Of a DNA stretch of 64,000 bases, positions 7,031-14,585 are shown piece by piece. The translations under genes were made by a program, and so were the position numbers. Position 1 is the stretch's first letter. Each line of letters opens with the position of its first letter. Origin of the DNA: JBQSUQ01 sp052384575 (GTDB lineage: Bacteria; Pseudomonadota; Gammaproteobacteria; Enterobacterales; Pasteurellaceae); NCBI GenBank assembly GCA_052384575.1, contig JBQSUQ010000016.1; one strand, given 5' to 3'. The notes below the pieces were generated by a model. The model did not search any database, had not been told where the DNA came from, and saw only the letters and a program-made list of their open reading frames with translations.

Positions 7031-8296
7031 CCCCTCTAATAATTCATATAAACTGCTTTTCAGCCCAGTTGTATCCTTAAATAAACTTCCCGTGATTATA
7101 CGATTTAACTTGATATTGTTTCGCTTGCCATTAATGCGATCAAATAGGGTTGCGTCATAGTTGATTTTTATTGCCAATTTTGTTTTTTCGATTTCATAAA
7201 TAAAAAGCAAAGTTGGTGTTTCTTGCTGCTTTTCTAGCAGAATTGCTTTTGGATGTTTTAATTTATCAGCAATTTGTTCCCAAAAAGATAGTGGTACAGC
7301 AATATTGAAATTATCTTTTAATTCTCTTAATGCGTGCTTTAAGTCGCCCTTTTCCATTGCAATAATTGCTGATTGTGGTGCTATGTTTAACTTTTCCAAT
7401 TTTTCGATGATTTTTACAGGCAATACACCGAGTAATTTTAAATTCTCAACATATCGCATTGCCTTATCATCTTGAGCACTATCAATTTGACTAATCCAAG
7501 ATTTTACAGATTTACTTTGTATTTGCGCTATTTCCTTTCTCTCAAGTAAATCACCCACCATTGCTGCGGTAAATTTCGGATCAGAAGTAACGTGTTTTTG
7601 CATAAGCAGTTTATCCACGCTATCTAATCGATCTTGCTTTAAATTCTCAAAATTATGCGGCGCAAAGCCTACATCATAACCTTTCGGCAAATTCACTATA
7701 CGTGGATTGCCAACACGTACGCCTACCCATTTTTCTTGATATTCAATTTCCACTGGAGGACTGACAGTTTTGCTCATGTTTTTTAAATCTGCTTCATCAT
7801 GGGCAATGACGGTGCAATGGCAGCCATAAGCTTTGATTGGGTAGTAATATTTCCAAAATGGATCGCTCGCAGGACGAATGGTGCCATCTAAATCAACGTG
7901 TGCTTGGCGAGGATGGGCATTGTCATTGTGTTGATATTCCCAATAAGGTAGCACATCCGCTAGTTCTAAATGCTGTTTGAGGCGACCGCGATTGTATGCC
8001 CCATAAACATTGGTATCGTAAATGATACGTGTGCGCCAATTACGTCCGCCTTTGTATTGCCAACCTGTGTTGTCCACAATCTCGTCAAAGTCTTTGCGAA
8101 ATTGTGCCAAAGTGGCGCCTTGTTCTATGGCGTTATCAACAGCCTGCCTAAAAGCGTCCACGATTTCATTACGATTTGCACCTGCGACCACGAAAAAATA
8201 ATCATGCTCTTCGCCTTGAATATCGAGGTAGCTTTCTGTGGGCAAGTTTATTTTCTTGGCAAAATAACGCGCTTGCTCTTGGAATTGAAATGTCAT
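7022..8296 (-). CDS. MuF-type minor head protein with C-terminal toxin-like domain
   Basis: A 424-residue protein. Residues about 45-170 are the phage head morphogenesis (MuF / SPP1 gp7) domain, ending in the typical AYGCHCTVIAHDEADL (157-172). Mu gpF-like proteins are minor head proteins near the portal. The region after 220 is a helical linker, and residues about 325-424 form a separate domain (LKHPKAILLEKQQ, LLFIYEI, LAIKINYD) resembling the BECR-type nuclease modules fused to MuF in phage polymorphic toxins. DNA for this end is visibly lower in GC than the MuF part, consistent with module exchange. The toxin reading is inference: I cannot identify catalytic residues. It overlaps the portal gene by 4 bp. 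Confidence 0.8.
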   Translation of the reverse strand: MTFQFQEQARYFAKKINLPTESYLDIQGEEHDYFFVVAGANRNEIVDAFRQAVDNAIEQGATLAQFRKDFDEIVDNTGWQYKGGRNWRTRIIYDTNVYGAYNRGRLKQHLELADVLPYWEYQHNDNAHPRQAHVDLDGTIRPASDPFWKYYYPIKAYGCHCTVIAHDEADLKNMSKTVSPPVEIEYQEKWVGVRVGNPRIVNLPKGYDVGFAPHNFENLKQDRLDSVDKLLMQKHVTSDPKFTAAMVGDLLERKEIAQIQSKSVKSWISQIDSAQDDKAMRYVENLKLLGVLPVKIIEKLEKLNIAPQSAIIAMEKGDLKHALRELKDNFNIAVPLSFWEQIADKLKHPKAILLEKQQETPTLLFIYEIEKTKLAIKINYDATLFDRINGKRNNIKLNRIITGSLFKDTTGLKSSLYELLEGSL

Positions 8297-9714
8297 TTTT
8301 GCTCCTCAATCACCGCATATCGACCTGCTAACTCTGCGACGGTTGATGCCCACGCTAACACTTCTGCGTATTCCGCGAAGCTGAGTTCAGGAATCAGGCT
8401 ATCCAGTTGATTGCGGAAATCCTCCAAACTTTCTGCTTGCTGAAGTCTGTCTTGGATAGCTTGCATCCAATGTTCCACATAGGGTTCGCCTTCTAACTCA
8501 AGCTGTTCTACAATACCGTCTGCAATATTGGGTGGTAGTTGGGGTTCGTTAAATTGTGCGGACTTTTGCACCGCACTTTCAGAGGAAAGTACAATATCAC
8601 CTTGTTCAAAACCGTAGGTCCGCGCGAGATATTGTTCGGTAAATTGCACGCCCATATTGGCGAGCAATTGGTCGCGTTCTGCTTGCAATTTATCAATGCT
8701 TTCTTGTTCATAGAGTTCAAATTTTGGCAAGGTTTCCACGTGGAAATTGAGTTCACAAATCCACTGCAACAGTTGATTAAATGTGCTTTCCACAAGGCTT
8801 GCATCATCATTTCGAATATCACGCGTTACTTCAAAACCCGCTATTGCGCTGGCACGATTTGCTTCTGCCTCTGTGGTTTGGTTTTGACCTAACAACGCAA
8901 TGGCAATTTCTGACTTGCAGTATTTCAAAAAGTCATCAAAGACTTGTGAGCTACCGCTTTTTGAGCCGCTTTCTAAAATTTCAATGCTACTATCATTAGG
9001 GATAGCACCTACCGCTGTCCCCACCATATTTTCAAGACTATCTAAAAGATCTGAAATTTCGTGAACTTGTGCTTGGCGAGGGTGTTTGCCGAGTAAATAA
9101 GGGGTGGCATACTTTTCTACAAACTCCAACCAGAACTTAAACCCGCCCTTTTTAAAGGTGGCAGCCCAAAAGCACAGTGCAAGATCGGCTCTACCATAAG
9201 GGTTGATGTAATCTGCTTGTTGGGTCACAAGTAGGAATTTCTTTTCAGGTAATGGCTTACCGTCGCGATGTTCTTTATCTCGCAACATGAGTTCATTGTC
9301 ATGATTAAACACAAACCATTCTTGCGGTTTGCCGACAATATCCACAGGTAAACACATACCATTGTCATATTCCCACATAATTTCCAACGCTTGATAACCA
9401 AAGAGGGCTGCATCAAGGATTTGATTGATGATATTGGCAAGTGGCAACTGATTAAAAAGCGCGGTTAAAACATCATCTGTTTTTTGATTGCCTGTTGGCG
9501 TAATGCGCCATTCTAAGCCTTTAATGGCTGCTTTACGACGACGTACACAACCGCCCACATGACTATCTGAGAGGATTTCACGATAAGCGGATATATCACG
9601 ACCCATTTTCTTTAAAACTGGATCAGGGTTGGGCAAATAGTGCATAAATGACCAAAAGTCGATAGCACTGGCACGTGTTGCAATAACGCTGATTAAATCT
9701 TGTTGTTTTGGCAT
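8293..9714 (-). CDS. Phage portal protein (DUF935, Mu gp29-like)
   Basis: A 473-residue portal protein of the DUF935 / Mu gp29 family. Typical segments are REILSDSHVGGCVRRRKAAI (about 46-65), LFGYQALEIMWE, and KSEIAIALLGQNQTTEAEANR (about 267-287). The dodecameric portal forms the DNA entry vertex and docks the terminase and head-tail connector. It starts 1 bp after the terminase stop and overlaps MuF by 4 bp, the conserved terminase-portal-MuF order. Confidence 0.9.
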   Translation of the reverse strand: MPKQQDLISVIATRASAIDFWSFMHYLPNPDPVLKKMGRDISAYREILSDSHVGGCVRRRKAAIKGLEWRITPTGNQKTDDVLTALFNQLPLANIINQILDAALFGYQALEIMWEYDNGMCLPVDIVGKPQEWFVFNHDNELMLRDKEHRDGKPLPEKKFLLVTQQADYINPYGRADLALCFWAATFKKGGFKFWLEFVEKYATPYLLGKHPRQAQVHEISDLLDSLENMVGTAVGAIPNDSSIEILESGSKSGSSQVFDDFLKYCKSEIAIALLGQNQTTEAEANRASAIAGFEVTRDIRNDDASLVESTFNQLLQWICELNFHVETLPKFELYEQESIDKLQAERDQLLANMGVQFTEQYLARTYGFEQGDIVLSSESAVQKSAQFNEPQLPPNIADGIVEQLELEGEPYVEHWMQAIQDRLQQAESLEDFRNQLDSLIPELSFAEYAEVLAWASTVAELAGRYAVIEEQK

Positions 9715-9715
9715 A

Positions 9716-11029
9716 TTAATAACCTTCTGTTATTTTTGTAGTAGTTCTCGCTTTGCGGCTATGCGCTTTTATTGGGGTAACTACGGCATCTTGCGCCGCT
9801 GTGAGCGCTAAAAAACACGCCCATGTTCTATCGGCATGTCCTTGACTATCACTTTCTGCAATAAAGCGTGGCTGTCCTGTTGAACCCATCACTTTTTTGA
9901 GCTTGTGCAAATCTTCTCGTAGGGCATTGTCGCCTTGAGGGATACGGATTTTACGGTCTTCAAAGGCATTTTTGCCGATGGTTGCCATATTGAGTTTTGT
10001 TGCTACATTAAACAGCATGCCTTGTACGCGGTTTTTACCATGGGTATATTGCGCATCTTCCACCATTTTTTCACCCATACCTGTTTGGTCTAAGTAGGCG
10101 GAAATAACATGATATTCGGCAAATACGCGCTCAAGTTCACTGAGTTGCTCACGAAGTGCGGTGCGTTTTAGGGTAATAATTTCACGAGTCCAATAAACAT
10201 CGCCTACTTGTTCGATTACCCAAATCACCGTTAAGTCATTGCGCGCGGCAATATCCATTCCCACAAAACAGGGGTTACCAGTGTAGTGTTCTGGAATACC
10301 TGCTTGAGGATGTTCAACACCGTCAATTAAATCGTAAGATAACCAGCTGCTTGCTTCATCTAACCATTTGAGTTCAAATTCTTGCGCCCATGCGTCTTCA
10401 TCATTTAAGCCTTTGCGCAACTGCTCAATATTACGAGGCAAACCATCTGCTACAGCTTGATAAATATCCACTTTATGACGTGACCATTCGGTATTTTGTA
10501 AATCGGTCATCAATTCATAGAATTTATTACCTTTCCCGTTTGGGGTGGATACCACGCGTAATTTCCAACCAGCAGATATAACGGGGAAGAGCGCTTTCCA
10601 AATTTCGCGACTATCTTGATGAAAGGCAAATTCATCTAAAAAGACATTTGCTGAGAAACCACGAGCAGTATCAGGATTGGCGGGTAGTGCGGTGATTTTT
10701 GAGCCATTGGGGAAGGTAACTTCAAGGGCATTGATAGTTGTATCTTCTTTAAAAGGCACCTCTAATACTTCACAAACAATCCCCATAGCTTCAAGGTGGC
10801 GCTTTACCCCCTCATTCATGGCTTCTTTTGCTTGGCGTTCACCACGAGAAAGGATAACCCAACGGGTTTTCTCGCCTTTTGCTTCTGCTTCTAAACAGTC
10901 CAAGACAATCTCTAGTGTCGTGGTAAAGGTTTTACCTGATTGTCGTGAGAACATGGCAACCTTAAATCGACTTTCATCTTGGAGCCAACGACGTTGATAT
11001 TCATAGAGGATTGTGTTATTCGATTCCAT
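9716..11029 (-). CDS. Terminase large subunit (Mu gp28-like)
   Basis: A 437-residue terminase ATPase-nuclease. The Walker A-like segment is MFSRQSGKTFTT (about 26-37), the Walker B-like VFLDEFAFH follows about residue 128, and an RNase H-like nuclease domain follows with GMDIAARNDLTVIW (about 253-266) and a later acidic residue in YLDQTGMGEK. It cuts and packages phage DNA into the head; Mu-type phages package by a headful mechanism from integrated copies. It overlaps the small subunit gene by 14 bp. Confidence 0.9.
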   Translation of the reverse strand: MESNNTILYEYQRRWLQDESRFKVAMFSRQSGKTFTTTLEIVLDCLEAEAKGEKTRWVILSRGERQAKEAMNEGVKRHLEAMGIVCEVLEVPFKEDTTINALEVTFPNGSKITALPANPDTARGFSANVFLDEFAFHQDSREIWKALFPVISAGWKLRVVSTPNGKGNKFYELMTDLQNTEWSRHKVDIYQAVADGLPRNIEQLRKGLNDEDAWAQEFELKWLDEASSWLSYDLIDGVEHPQAGIPEHYTGNPCFVGMDIAARNDLTVIWVIEQVGDVYWTREIITLKRTALREQLSELERVFAEYHVISAYLDQTGMGEKMVEDAQYTHGKNRVQGMLFNVATKLNMATIGKNAFEDRKIRIPQGDNALREDLHKLKKVMGSTGQPRFIAESDSQGHADRTWACFLALTAAQDAVVTPIKAHSRKARTTTKITEGY

Positions 11030-11588
11030 AAACTGCTTTTACCATTTTGGCTACATCATCCATATTCGCCCCAGTTCGTTTTCCTGCTTCTTCAACTGCT
11101 TCCGCCGCACGTTTAATGGTTTCCTGACGAATAGCTTGTTCGCGTTTAAAACTCAAACTTTCCGCTTGCTCTAGGCGCTGAATGGCAGATGACAGCAATG
11201 CCAACTGTTTAGGCTCAATACCACCGTCTTGCTCACCTAATTTCAGTGACGTTTCAAAGGCAATTTGTTTAACCATTTCCATTAAGGCTTTGCCAATATC
11301 GGTTTGGGGCATTTCACCAAATTGTTTTGTCCAAACTTCTGCCACTTCACGTGCTTGGCGGATTTTTGCCCCGAGTTGTTCCATTCGGTTTGCATAACGA
11401 TTTAAGCCTGTTTTACTTAAGCAATAACTTTCATTCAAACCACAATCTCGGATCAAGTCGTTAATCTCTTCAAGTATTTGAGCCTGCGAGAATTGTTTAT
11501 CACGCAACATCATCGCCAGTTGGGTTTTGATATTCGGTGGTAACAAATCCACTTTGCTAGCACGCCCTCGAGTTGTTTTATTTGTCAT
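11016..11588 (-). CDS. DUF3486 protein, probable terminase small subunit (Mu gp27-like)
   Basis: A 190-residue helical protein beginning TNKTTRGRASKVDLLPPNIK, the usual start of the DUF3486 / Mu gp27 family, with an HTH-like region around residues 25-65. It sits just upstream of and overlaps the large terminase, so it is probably the DNA-recognition (small) subunit of the packaging motor. The C-terminal half is a long charged helix region. Family identity is clear by sequence pattern; the small-terminase role is known by association rather than shown here. Confidence 0.8.
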   Translation of the reverse strand: MTNKTTRGRASKVDLLPPNIKTQLAMMLRDKQFSQAQILEEINDLIRDCGLNESYCLSKTGLNRYANRMEQLGAKIRQAREVAEVWTKQFGEMPQTDIGKALMEMVKQIAFETSLKLGEQDGGIEPKQLALLSSAIQRLEQAESLSFKREQAIRQETIKRAAEAVEEAGKRTGANMDDVAKMVKAVYGIE

Positions 11589-11610
11589 TTAAAACTCCTT
11601 AAAATCTAGT

Positions 11611-11904
11611 TTAAGTTCGAGGGCGAGGGCGTTTTACGCCATCAACCTGAGCTTCGCCATTGGCGACATCTAAACCTCTTTGCGTAATTCTTGCGACCAT
11701 AAAATCATTCTGCAATCGCTCAATGGTAATTAGTCCTTGTTCTTCTAACCAATTTAAATGGTTACGAACTAAATCGCGGCTAATATGATGACCATATAAA
11801 GATAAACAATCATCTAAGATAGATTCGTTGGCATCATAGCCTGCTTCCACTAATGATCGTAATATAACTAGGCGCTGATCTTGCGCGAAAATATCTTTTC
11901 TCAT
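11611..11904 (-). CDS. Mu gp26-like winged-helix protein
   Basis: A 97-residue protein with a winged-helix look: helices at about 8-20 and 28-50 (HISRDLVRNHLNWLEEQGLI) then a beta wing. The VpaChn25_0724 / Mu gp26 family occupies this position, between gp25 and the terminase small subunit. It may bind DNA and help packaging or late regulation, but no role is proven. Start overlaps the gp25 stop by 4 bp (ATGA type), showing coupling. Confidence 0.7.
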   Translation of the reverse strand: MRKDIFAQDQRLVILRSLVEAGYDANESILDDCLSLYGHHISRDLVRNHLNWLEEQGLITIERLQNDFMVARITQRGLDVANGEAQVDGVKRPRPRT

Positions 11905-12230
11905 TCTTTATTAACCTCTTTCTCTACAAGCAACTCTACCTGATGGATCAAACTTTGCACTGTGGCATTCAATGCTTTAGTTTCGCCTTTCATTTCTGAT
12001 ATAGATAACCGCAAATTAGCCACATCAGCAGTAGTGGGCAAGTGGCGTAATTCCCCTTTAATTTCGGATAAATTCCGTTCATTGTCTGCTATGGCTCTAC
12101 GCAACTCGGATACATCCGATTTGCGTGCATACTTACTGTCCATGGTTAGCCAAAAATACGTCCATACTGCACCACAAATTGCCATGACAATCGCCCAATG
12201 CTTTTGGACAAAATCAAGTATTTCCGTCAT
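11901..12230 (-). CDS. Mu gp25-like membrane-anchored protein (DUF2730)
   Basis: A 109-residue protein with one N-terminal membrane helix (about residues 11-30, AIVMAICGAVWTYFWL) followed by a long coiled coil (about 40-105). This is the DUF2730 / Mu gp25 layout. Function is not known; the inner-membrane anchor with cytoplasmic or periplasmic coiled coil could serve lysis or host membrane interaction. It overlaps the Rz1-like gene upstream and gp26 downstream by 4 bp each. Confidence 0.75.
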   Translation of the reverse strand: MTEILDFVQKHWAIVMAICGAVWTYFWLTMDSKYARKSDVSELRRAIADNERNLSEIKGELRHLPTTADVANLRLSISEMKGETKALNATVQSLIHQVELLVEKEVNKE

Positions 12231-12427
12231 TTCTTATCCTCAGCTTCACAGATGGCACGATAGGTGCGGTTATGCACTAAGATTTGACGCAATGTTTCGG
12301 TTGTATCTTGTCGGCTTGCTGTAATAAGACTAAAACCTGCACAACTGTTATTAATCACGTAAGTCGCCTTCGGTGTGCAAGCTGTCAAGCACAGAAGTGC
12401 GGTCAGAATGACGTGAGTTTTGTTCAT
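12227..12427 (-). CDS. Outer-membrane spanin lipoprotein, Rz1-like
   Basis: A 66-residue lipoprotein: signal peptide to about residue 16 with lipobox LTAC, so the mature protein would start at Cys17. The distal part (DTTETLRQILVHNRTYRAIC) resembles the C-terminus of Rz1-type spanin subunits. The first two thirds overlap the Rz-like gene in another frame, the arrangement typical of Rz/Rz1 pairs. Rz1 in the outer membrane joins Rz in the inner membrane to fuse the envelopes at the last step of lysis. Confidence 0.75.
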   Translation of the reverse strand: MNKTHVILTALLCLTACTPKATYVINNSCAGFSLITASRQDTTETLRQILVHNRTYRAICEAEDKK

Positions 12428-12605
12428 ATTGTTTCCTTACTTGATGATTTTTCACTTGGGTTACCGCAATCTCTTTTTCGGTTTGTAATTGTTGGTTTTC
12501 CTTGAACAAGTCATCTATTCGCTGGTTGGCTTGTTTCAATTTCCAAGAGCAAAATAAGAAAAATAAGATGCCAATAACTATTAAGACGATAATCAGGATG
12601 TTCAT
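12351..12605 (-). CDS. Inner-membrane spanin, Rz-like (DUF2681 type)
   Basis: An 84-residue protein with an N-terminal membrane helix (about 3-20) and a coiled coil (about 25-60), the architecture of an i-spanin. Similar small proteins in Haemophilus prophages are grouped as DUF2681. The Rz1-like lipoprotein gene starts inside its 3' end in a different frame. It begins 4 bp before the end of the holin-like gene, so the lysis genes are translationally linked. Confidence 0.7.
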   Translation of the reverse strand: MNILIIVLIVIGILFFLFCSWKLKQANQRIDDLFKENQQLQTEKEIAVTQVKNHQVRKQYEQNSRHSDRTSVLDSLHTEGDLRD

Positions 12606-12826
12606 TGTTCTCTTCCTCGATTACTTAAGGCATTGGCAAAACCTTTTGTTGCCACGCCACCGCCACAAAAAATAGCGAATGTCATAAATAATTCAGATAC
12701 ATTTGACCGATCCAAATAAACCGAGTAGGCGAGAATAATCGCCATTAACAATGCACCAAAGAATTGGATGAATGCAGTAGTTGAAAGGCGACCATTGTCA
12801 TTAGTGATTAATTCTTTCAGTTTCAT
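12602..12826 (-). CDS. Holin-like small membrane protein (DUF2644 type)
   Basis: A 74-residue protein with two hydrophobic segments: about 18-36 (FIQFFGALLMAIILAYSVYL) and about 44-62 (ELFMTFAIFCGGGVATKGF). It lies between the amidase and the spanins, where a holin is expected, and resembles the DUF2644 family of Haemophilus prophages. I chose the ATG at 12826 (MKLKELI) over an upstream in-frame ATG at 12841, which lies inside the preceding small ORF. Holin activity is inferred from size, membrane segments and position. Confidence 0.65.
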   Translation of the reverse strand: MKLKELITNDNGRLSTTAFIQFFGALLMAIILAYSVYLDRSNVSELFMTFAIFCGGGVATKGFANALSNRGREQ

Positions 12827-12828
12827 TA

Positions 12829-12921
12829 TTATCGTCCCCAAATACGATAGAAGTATGTTGCTGCAGTTAAACCTTTGTTTAATTGTTTATTACGCTTGGC
12901 GTTACGGCTCATTTTTTTCAT
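12829..12921 (-). CDS. 30-residue basic ORF in lysis cassette
   Basis: A short frame encoding 30 residues (MKKMSRNAKRNKQLNKGL...), strongly basic at its N-terminus and aromatic at its C-terminus (ATYFYRIWGR). It has a good ribosome binding site (GAGGGG) 5 nt before its ATG, starts 1 bp after the amidase stop, and ends just before the holin-like start. The tight packing suggests it is translated; role unknown, possibly coupling or modulating lysis. Confidence 0.55.
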   Translation of the reverse strand: MKKMSRNAKRNKQLNKGLTAATYFYRIWGR

Positions 12922-12922
12922 G

Positions 12923-13468
12923 TTACCCCTCGAATAAATGCTCATAATTAATCACTTGTTCACTGTCTAACCATTGCCACACATCAAAGCAAGGGCAAGC
13001 CTTTAACCATTCATTTGGGCTAACAGTGCCATCGCCATTTAAATCAGGACTAAGATCACGATGCCCACAAATACGTGCATGAGGGTATTGGCTTTCGAGA
13101 TGACGCAATAATTGATGCAGGGTGCGCCATTGTGCTGGCGTGTATTCACCATGTTTTTTACCTTCAGGAGTAATGCCGCCAACAAGGCAAATCCCGATAG
13201 AGTTCAGATTATGTCCTTGTACATGTGCGCCCGTTTCGCCAACTTGACGACCCGTTGTGAGAGTGCCATCTGTATCGATAACAAAGTGATATCCAATATG
13301 TTTTAAGTGCGCATTGAATTGTTTAATTCGGATAGGATGGCGTTTAAAGCCTCGTTTGGCATGCCATCGGTTAATAACTTGTGCGGCGGACTCTGTTGCA
13401 CTGCCAAGCTGTTTACCATTTTGAGTGGCAGAACAATGGATGACGATTTTATTGATAGGTAATGCCAT
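12923..13468 (-). CDS. N-acetylmuramoyl-L-alanine amidase endolysin
   Basis: A 181-residue type 2 amidase (PGRP-like fold) that cleaves the amide bond between muramic acid and the peptide stem of peptidoglycan. The zinc ligands are visible: His11 in IHCSAT and a His in ICGHRDLSPDL (about residue 136), with a Cys further on in the NEWLKACPCFDV segment. GYHFVIDTDGTL and GICLVGG are further conserved segments. No signal peptide, so export depends on the holin-like partner. Its ribosome binding site (GGGAG) sits in the 3' arm of a 13 bp terminator-like hairpin. Confidence 0.9.
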   Translation of the reverse strand: MALPINKIVIHCSATQNGKQLGSATESAAQVINRWHAKRGFKRHPIRIKQFNAHLKHIGYHFVIDTDGTLTTGRQVGETGAHVQGHNLNSIGICLVGGITPEGKKHGEYTPAQWRTLHQLLRHLESQYPHARICGHRDLSPDLNGDGTVSPNEWLKACPCFDVWQWLDSEQVINYEHLFEG

Positions 13469-13473
13469 AAAAA

Positions 13474-13502
13474 ACTCCCTTTAAATTTGATTTAAAGGGA
13501 GT
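13474..13502 (-). terminator. Terminator-like hairpin containing the endolysin ribosome binding site
   Basis: Perfect 13 bp inverted repeat (13490-13502 with 13474-13486) with a 3 nt loop. On the minus strand it is followed by five T and then directly by the amidase ATG. The GGGAG ribosome binding site lies in the 3' arm. The layout repeats that at 134-167. Confidence 0.75.
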
Positions 13503-13549
13503 TTAAAACAGAGAGTTAAATTGGAATATTAAAGCGATTTAAAGAATGG

Positions 13550-13942
13550 CTAATACTTTTTAATCGCTTGCTCTAGTTTTTGAGCTGTTTCTGGAGTTAA
13601 TCCTGAATTTAACTGAATAACCACCTTACCATTAGGCGATTGATATAAATATGGACCTGCTAAATCTTTTAATGCATTAAAATAAGCATATACAGGATCA
13701 CAATGCATTTTTTCTCCACAAATAAAAGCTTGCCCTCCTTTAGGGGCAACTTCTGGAATAGAAAATGCAAAACGCTCCTTGAACCCTTTTACCATAAATT
13801 CATCAGCTTTTAGATCTTTTACGTCATTTATTTCAATACCGCTACTTTTTAATGTTGAAACAAGATCCGAGGTGGTAATTTATTTTTCTCCACAAGCAGT
13901 AATAGCCAATGAACTTAATGCAACTATTAGTAATTTCTTCAT
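13550..13942 (-). pseudogene. Small phage lipoprotein gene interrupted by an in-frame TAA
   Basis: From the ATG at 13942 the frame encodes a signal peptide and lipobox (LAITAC), then stops at TAA (13880-13882) after 20 codons, just past CGEK. The same frame continues for 110 more codons with coherent protein (ITTSDLVSTLKSSGIEIND..., ending in TPETAQKLEQAIKKY). GGAG precedes the first ATG at normal spacing. The gene is therefore broken by one nonsense change, unless the stop is read through; a remnant could start at the ATG at 13795 but would lack the signal. Own terminator upstream at 14000-14022 suggests separate transcription. Confidence 0.8.
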
Positions 13943-13999
13943 ATTAATTCTCCATAGTAAATGACATAATAATCTTACACCTATTGTTTACTTTTCCTA

Positions 14000-14022
14000 T
14001 AAAAAAACGCCCTTTTAGGCGT
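14000..14022 (-). terminator. Intrinsic terminator after mor
   Basis: Stem ACGCC/GGCGT around 14007-14022, followed on the minus strand by seven T. It lies 17 bp after the Mor stop codon and ends the middle transcript. Confidence 0.75.
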
Positions 14023-14038
14023 ATTTTCTTGACTAAAG

Positions 14039-14419
14039 TCAATTTTCATCAGGAAACATCGCTATTTGTCTTCTCGCGATTTCTTCTTTGCGCATTTTCT
14101 TCACGATTTGATAAATCCATGCCATAGACACATCATATTTGCGCGCTAACTCACGATGATTTGAACCATTAAATTCTCGCCAAATTTGTCGGTCTCGCTC
14201 GCTGAGGATAAGGACAAGGTTGCGTGGGATATAAATAACCTCACCGCCCCAAGCATGTGCTATTTTGTGGGCGATTTCTACACTAATTTGTTTTGCTTTT
14301 TCATGCCAGCAATCATCATTTGCTGCTACTTTTTCGATTAATTCTGTTTCAATGTGTTTGGCTAAATCCGCTAATATTTCAGGGGCTTTTTCCTCAAACA
14401 CTTCAATTTGTTCATTCAT
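14039..14419 (-). CDS. mor: Mor-type middle/late transcription activator
   Basis: A 126-residue protein of the Mu Mor/C activator family. The conserved central part (IYIPRNLVLILSERDRQIWREFNG, about 62-85) forms the dimerisation region, and a helix-turn-helix follows (HRELARKYDVSMAWIYQIVKKM, about 88-109). In Mu, Mor switches on the middle promoter, and its paralogue C the late promoters. I see only one such gene here, so it may serve both steps. It is flanked by terminators on both sides, giving it an isolated transcription unit. Confidence 0.9.
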   Translation of the reverse strand: MNEQIEVFEEKAPEILADLAKHIETELIEKVAANDDCWHEKAKQISVEIAHKIAHAWGGEVIYIPRNLVLILSERDRQIWREFNGSNHRELARKYDVSMAWIYQIVKKMRKEEIARRQIAMFPDEN

Positions 14420-14540
14420 TTTGCCTCCCTCATCTTATGGCTTTTATACTGGTTAAAATTATATCGTTTTTGTTCCGCTTGATGTGAAATATTTTAACAA
14501 CCTAGAACATAGTTAAAAATAACATATTGAATTATAATAA

Positions 14541-14562
14541 AAAACCGCCATTTCTGACGGTT
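14541..14562 (-). terminator. Intrinsic terminator of the early operon
   Basis: AACCG/CGGTT stem at 14543-14562, with loop, followed on the minus strand by TTTTTTATT. It lies downstream of gemA and upstream of mor, separating early from middle transcription. Confidence 0.75.
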
Positions 14563-14585
14563 AAAAAAGTTATTATCAATTTGAA

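Noticed and set aside
13779..13964. Plus-strand ORF opposite the interrupted lipoprotein gene
   Set aside because: The minus-strand frame has signal peptide, lipobox and ribosome binding site; the plus-strand frame has none of these.
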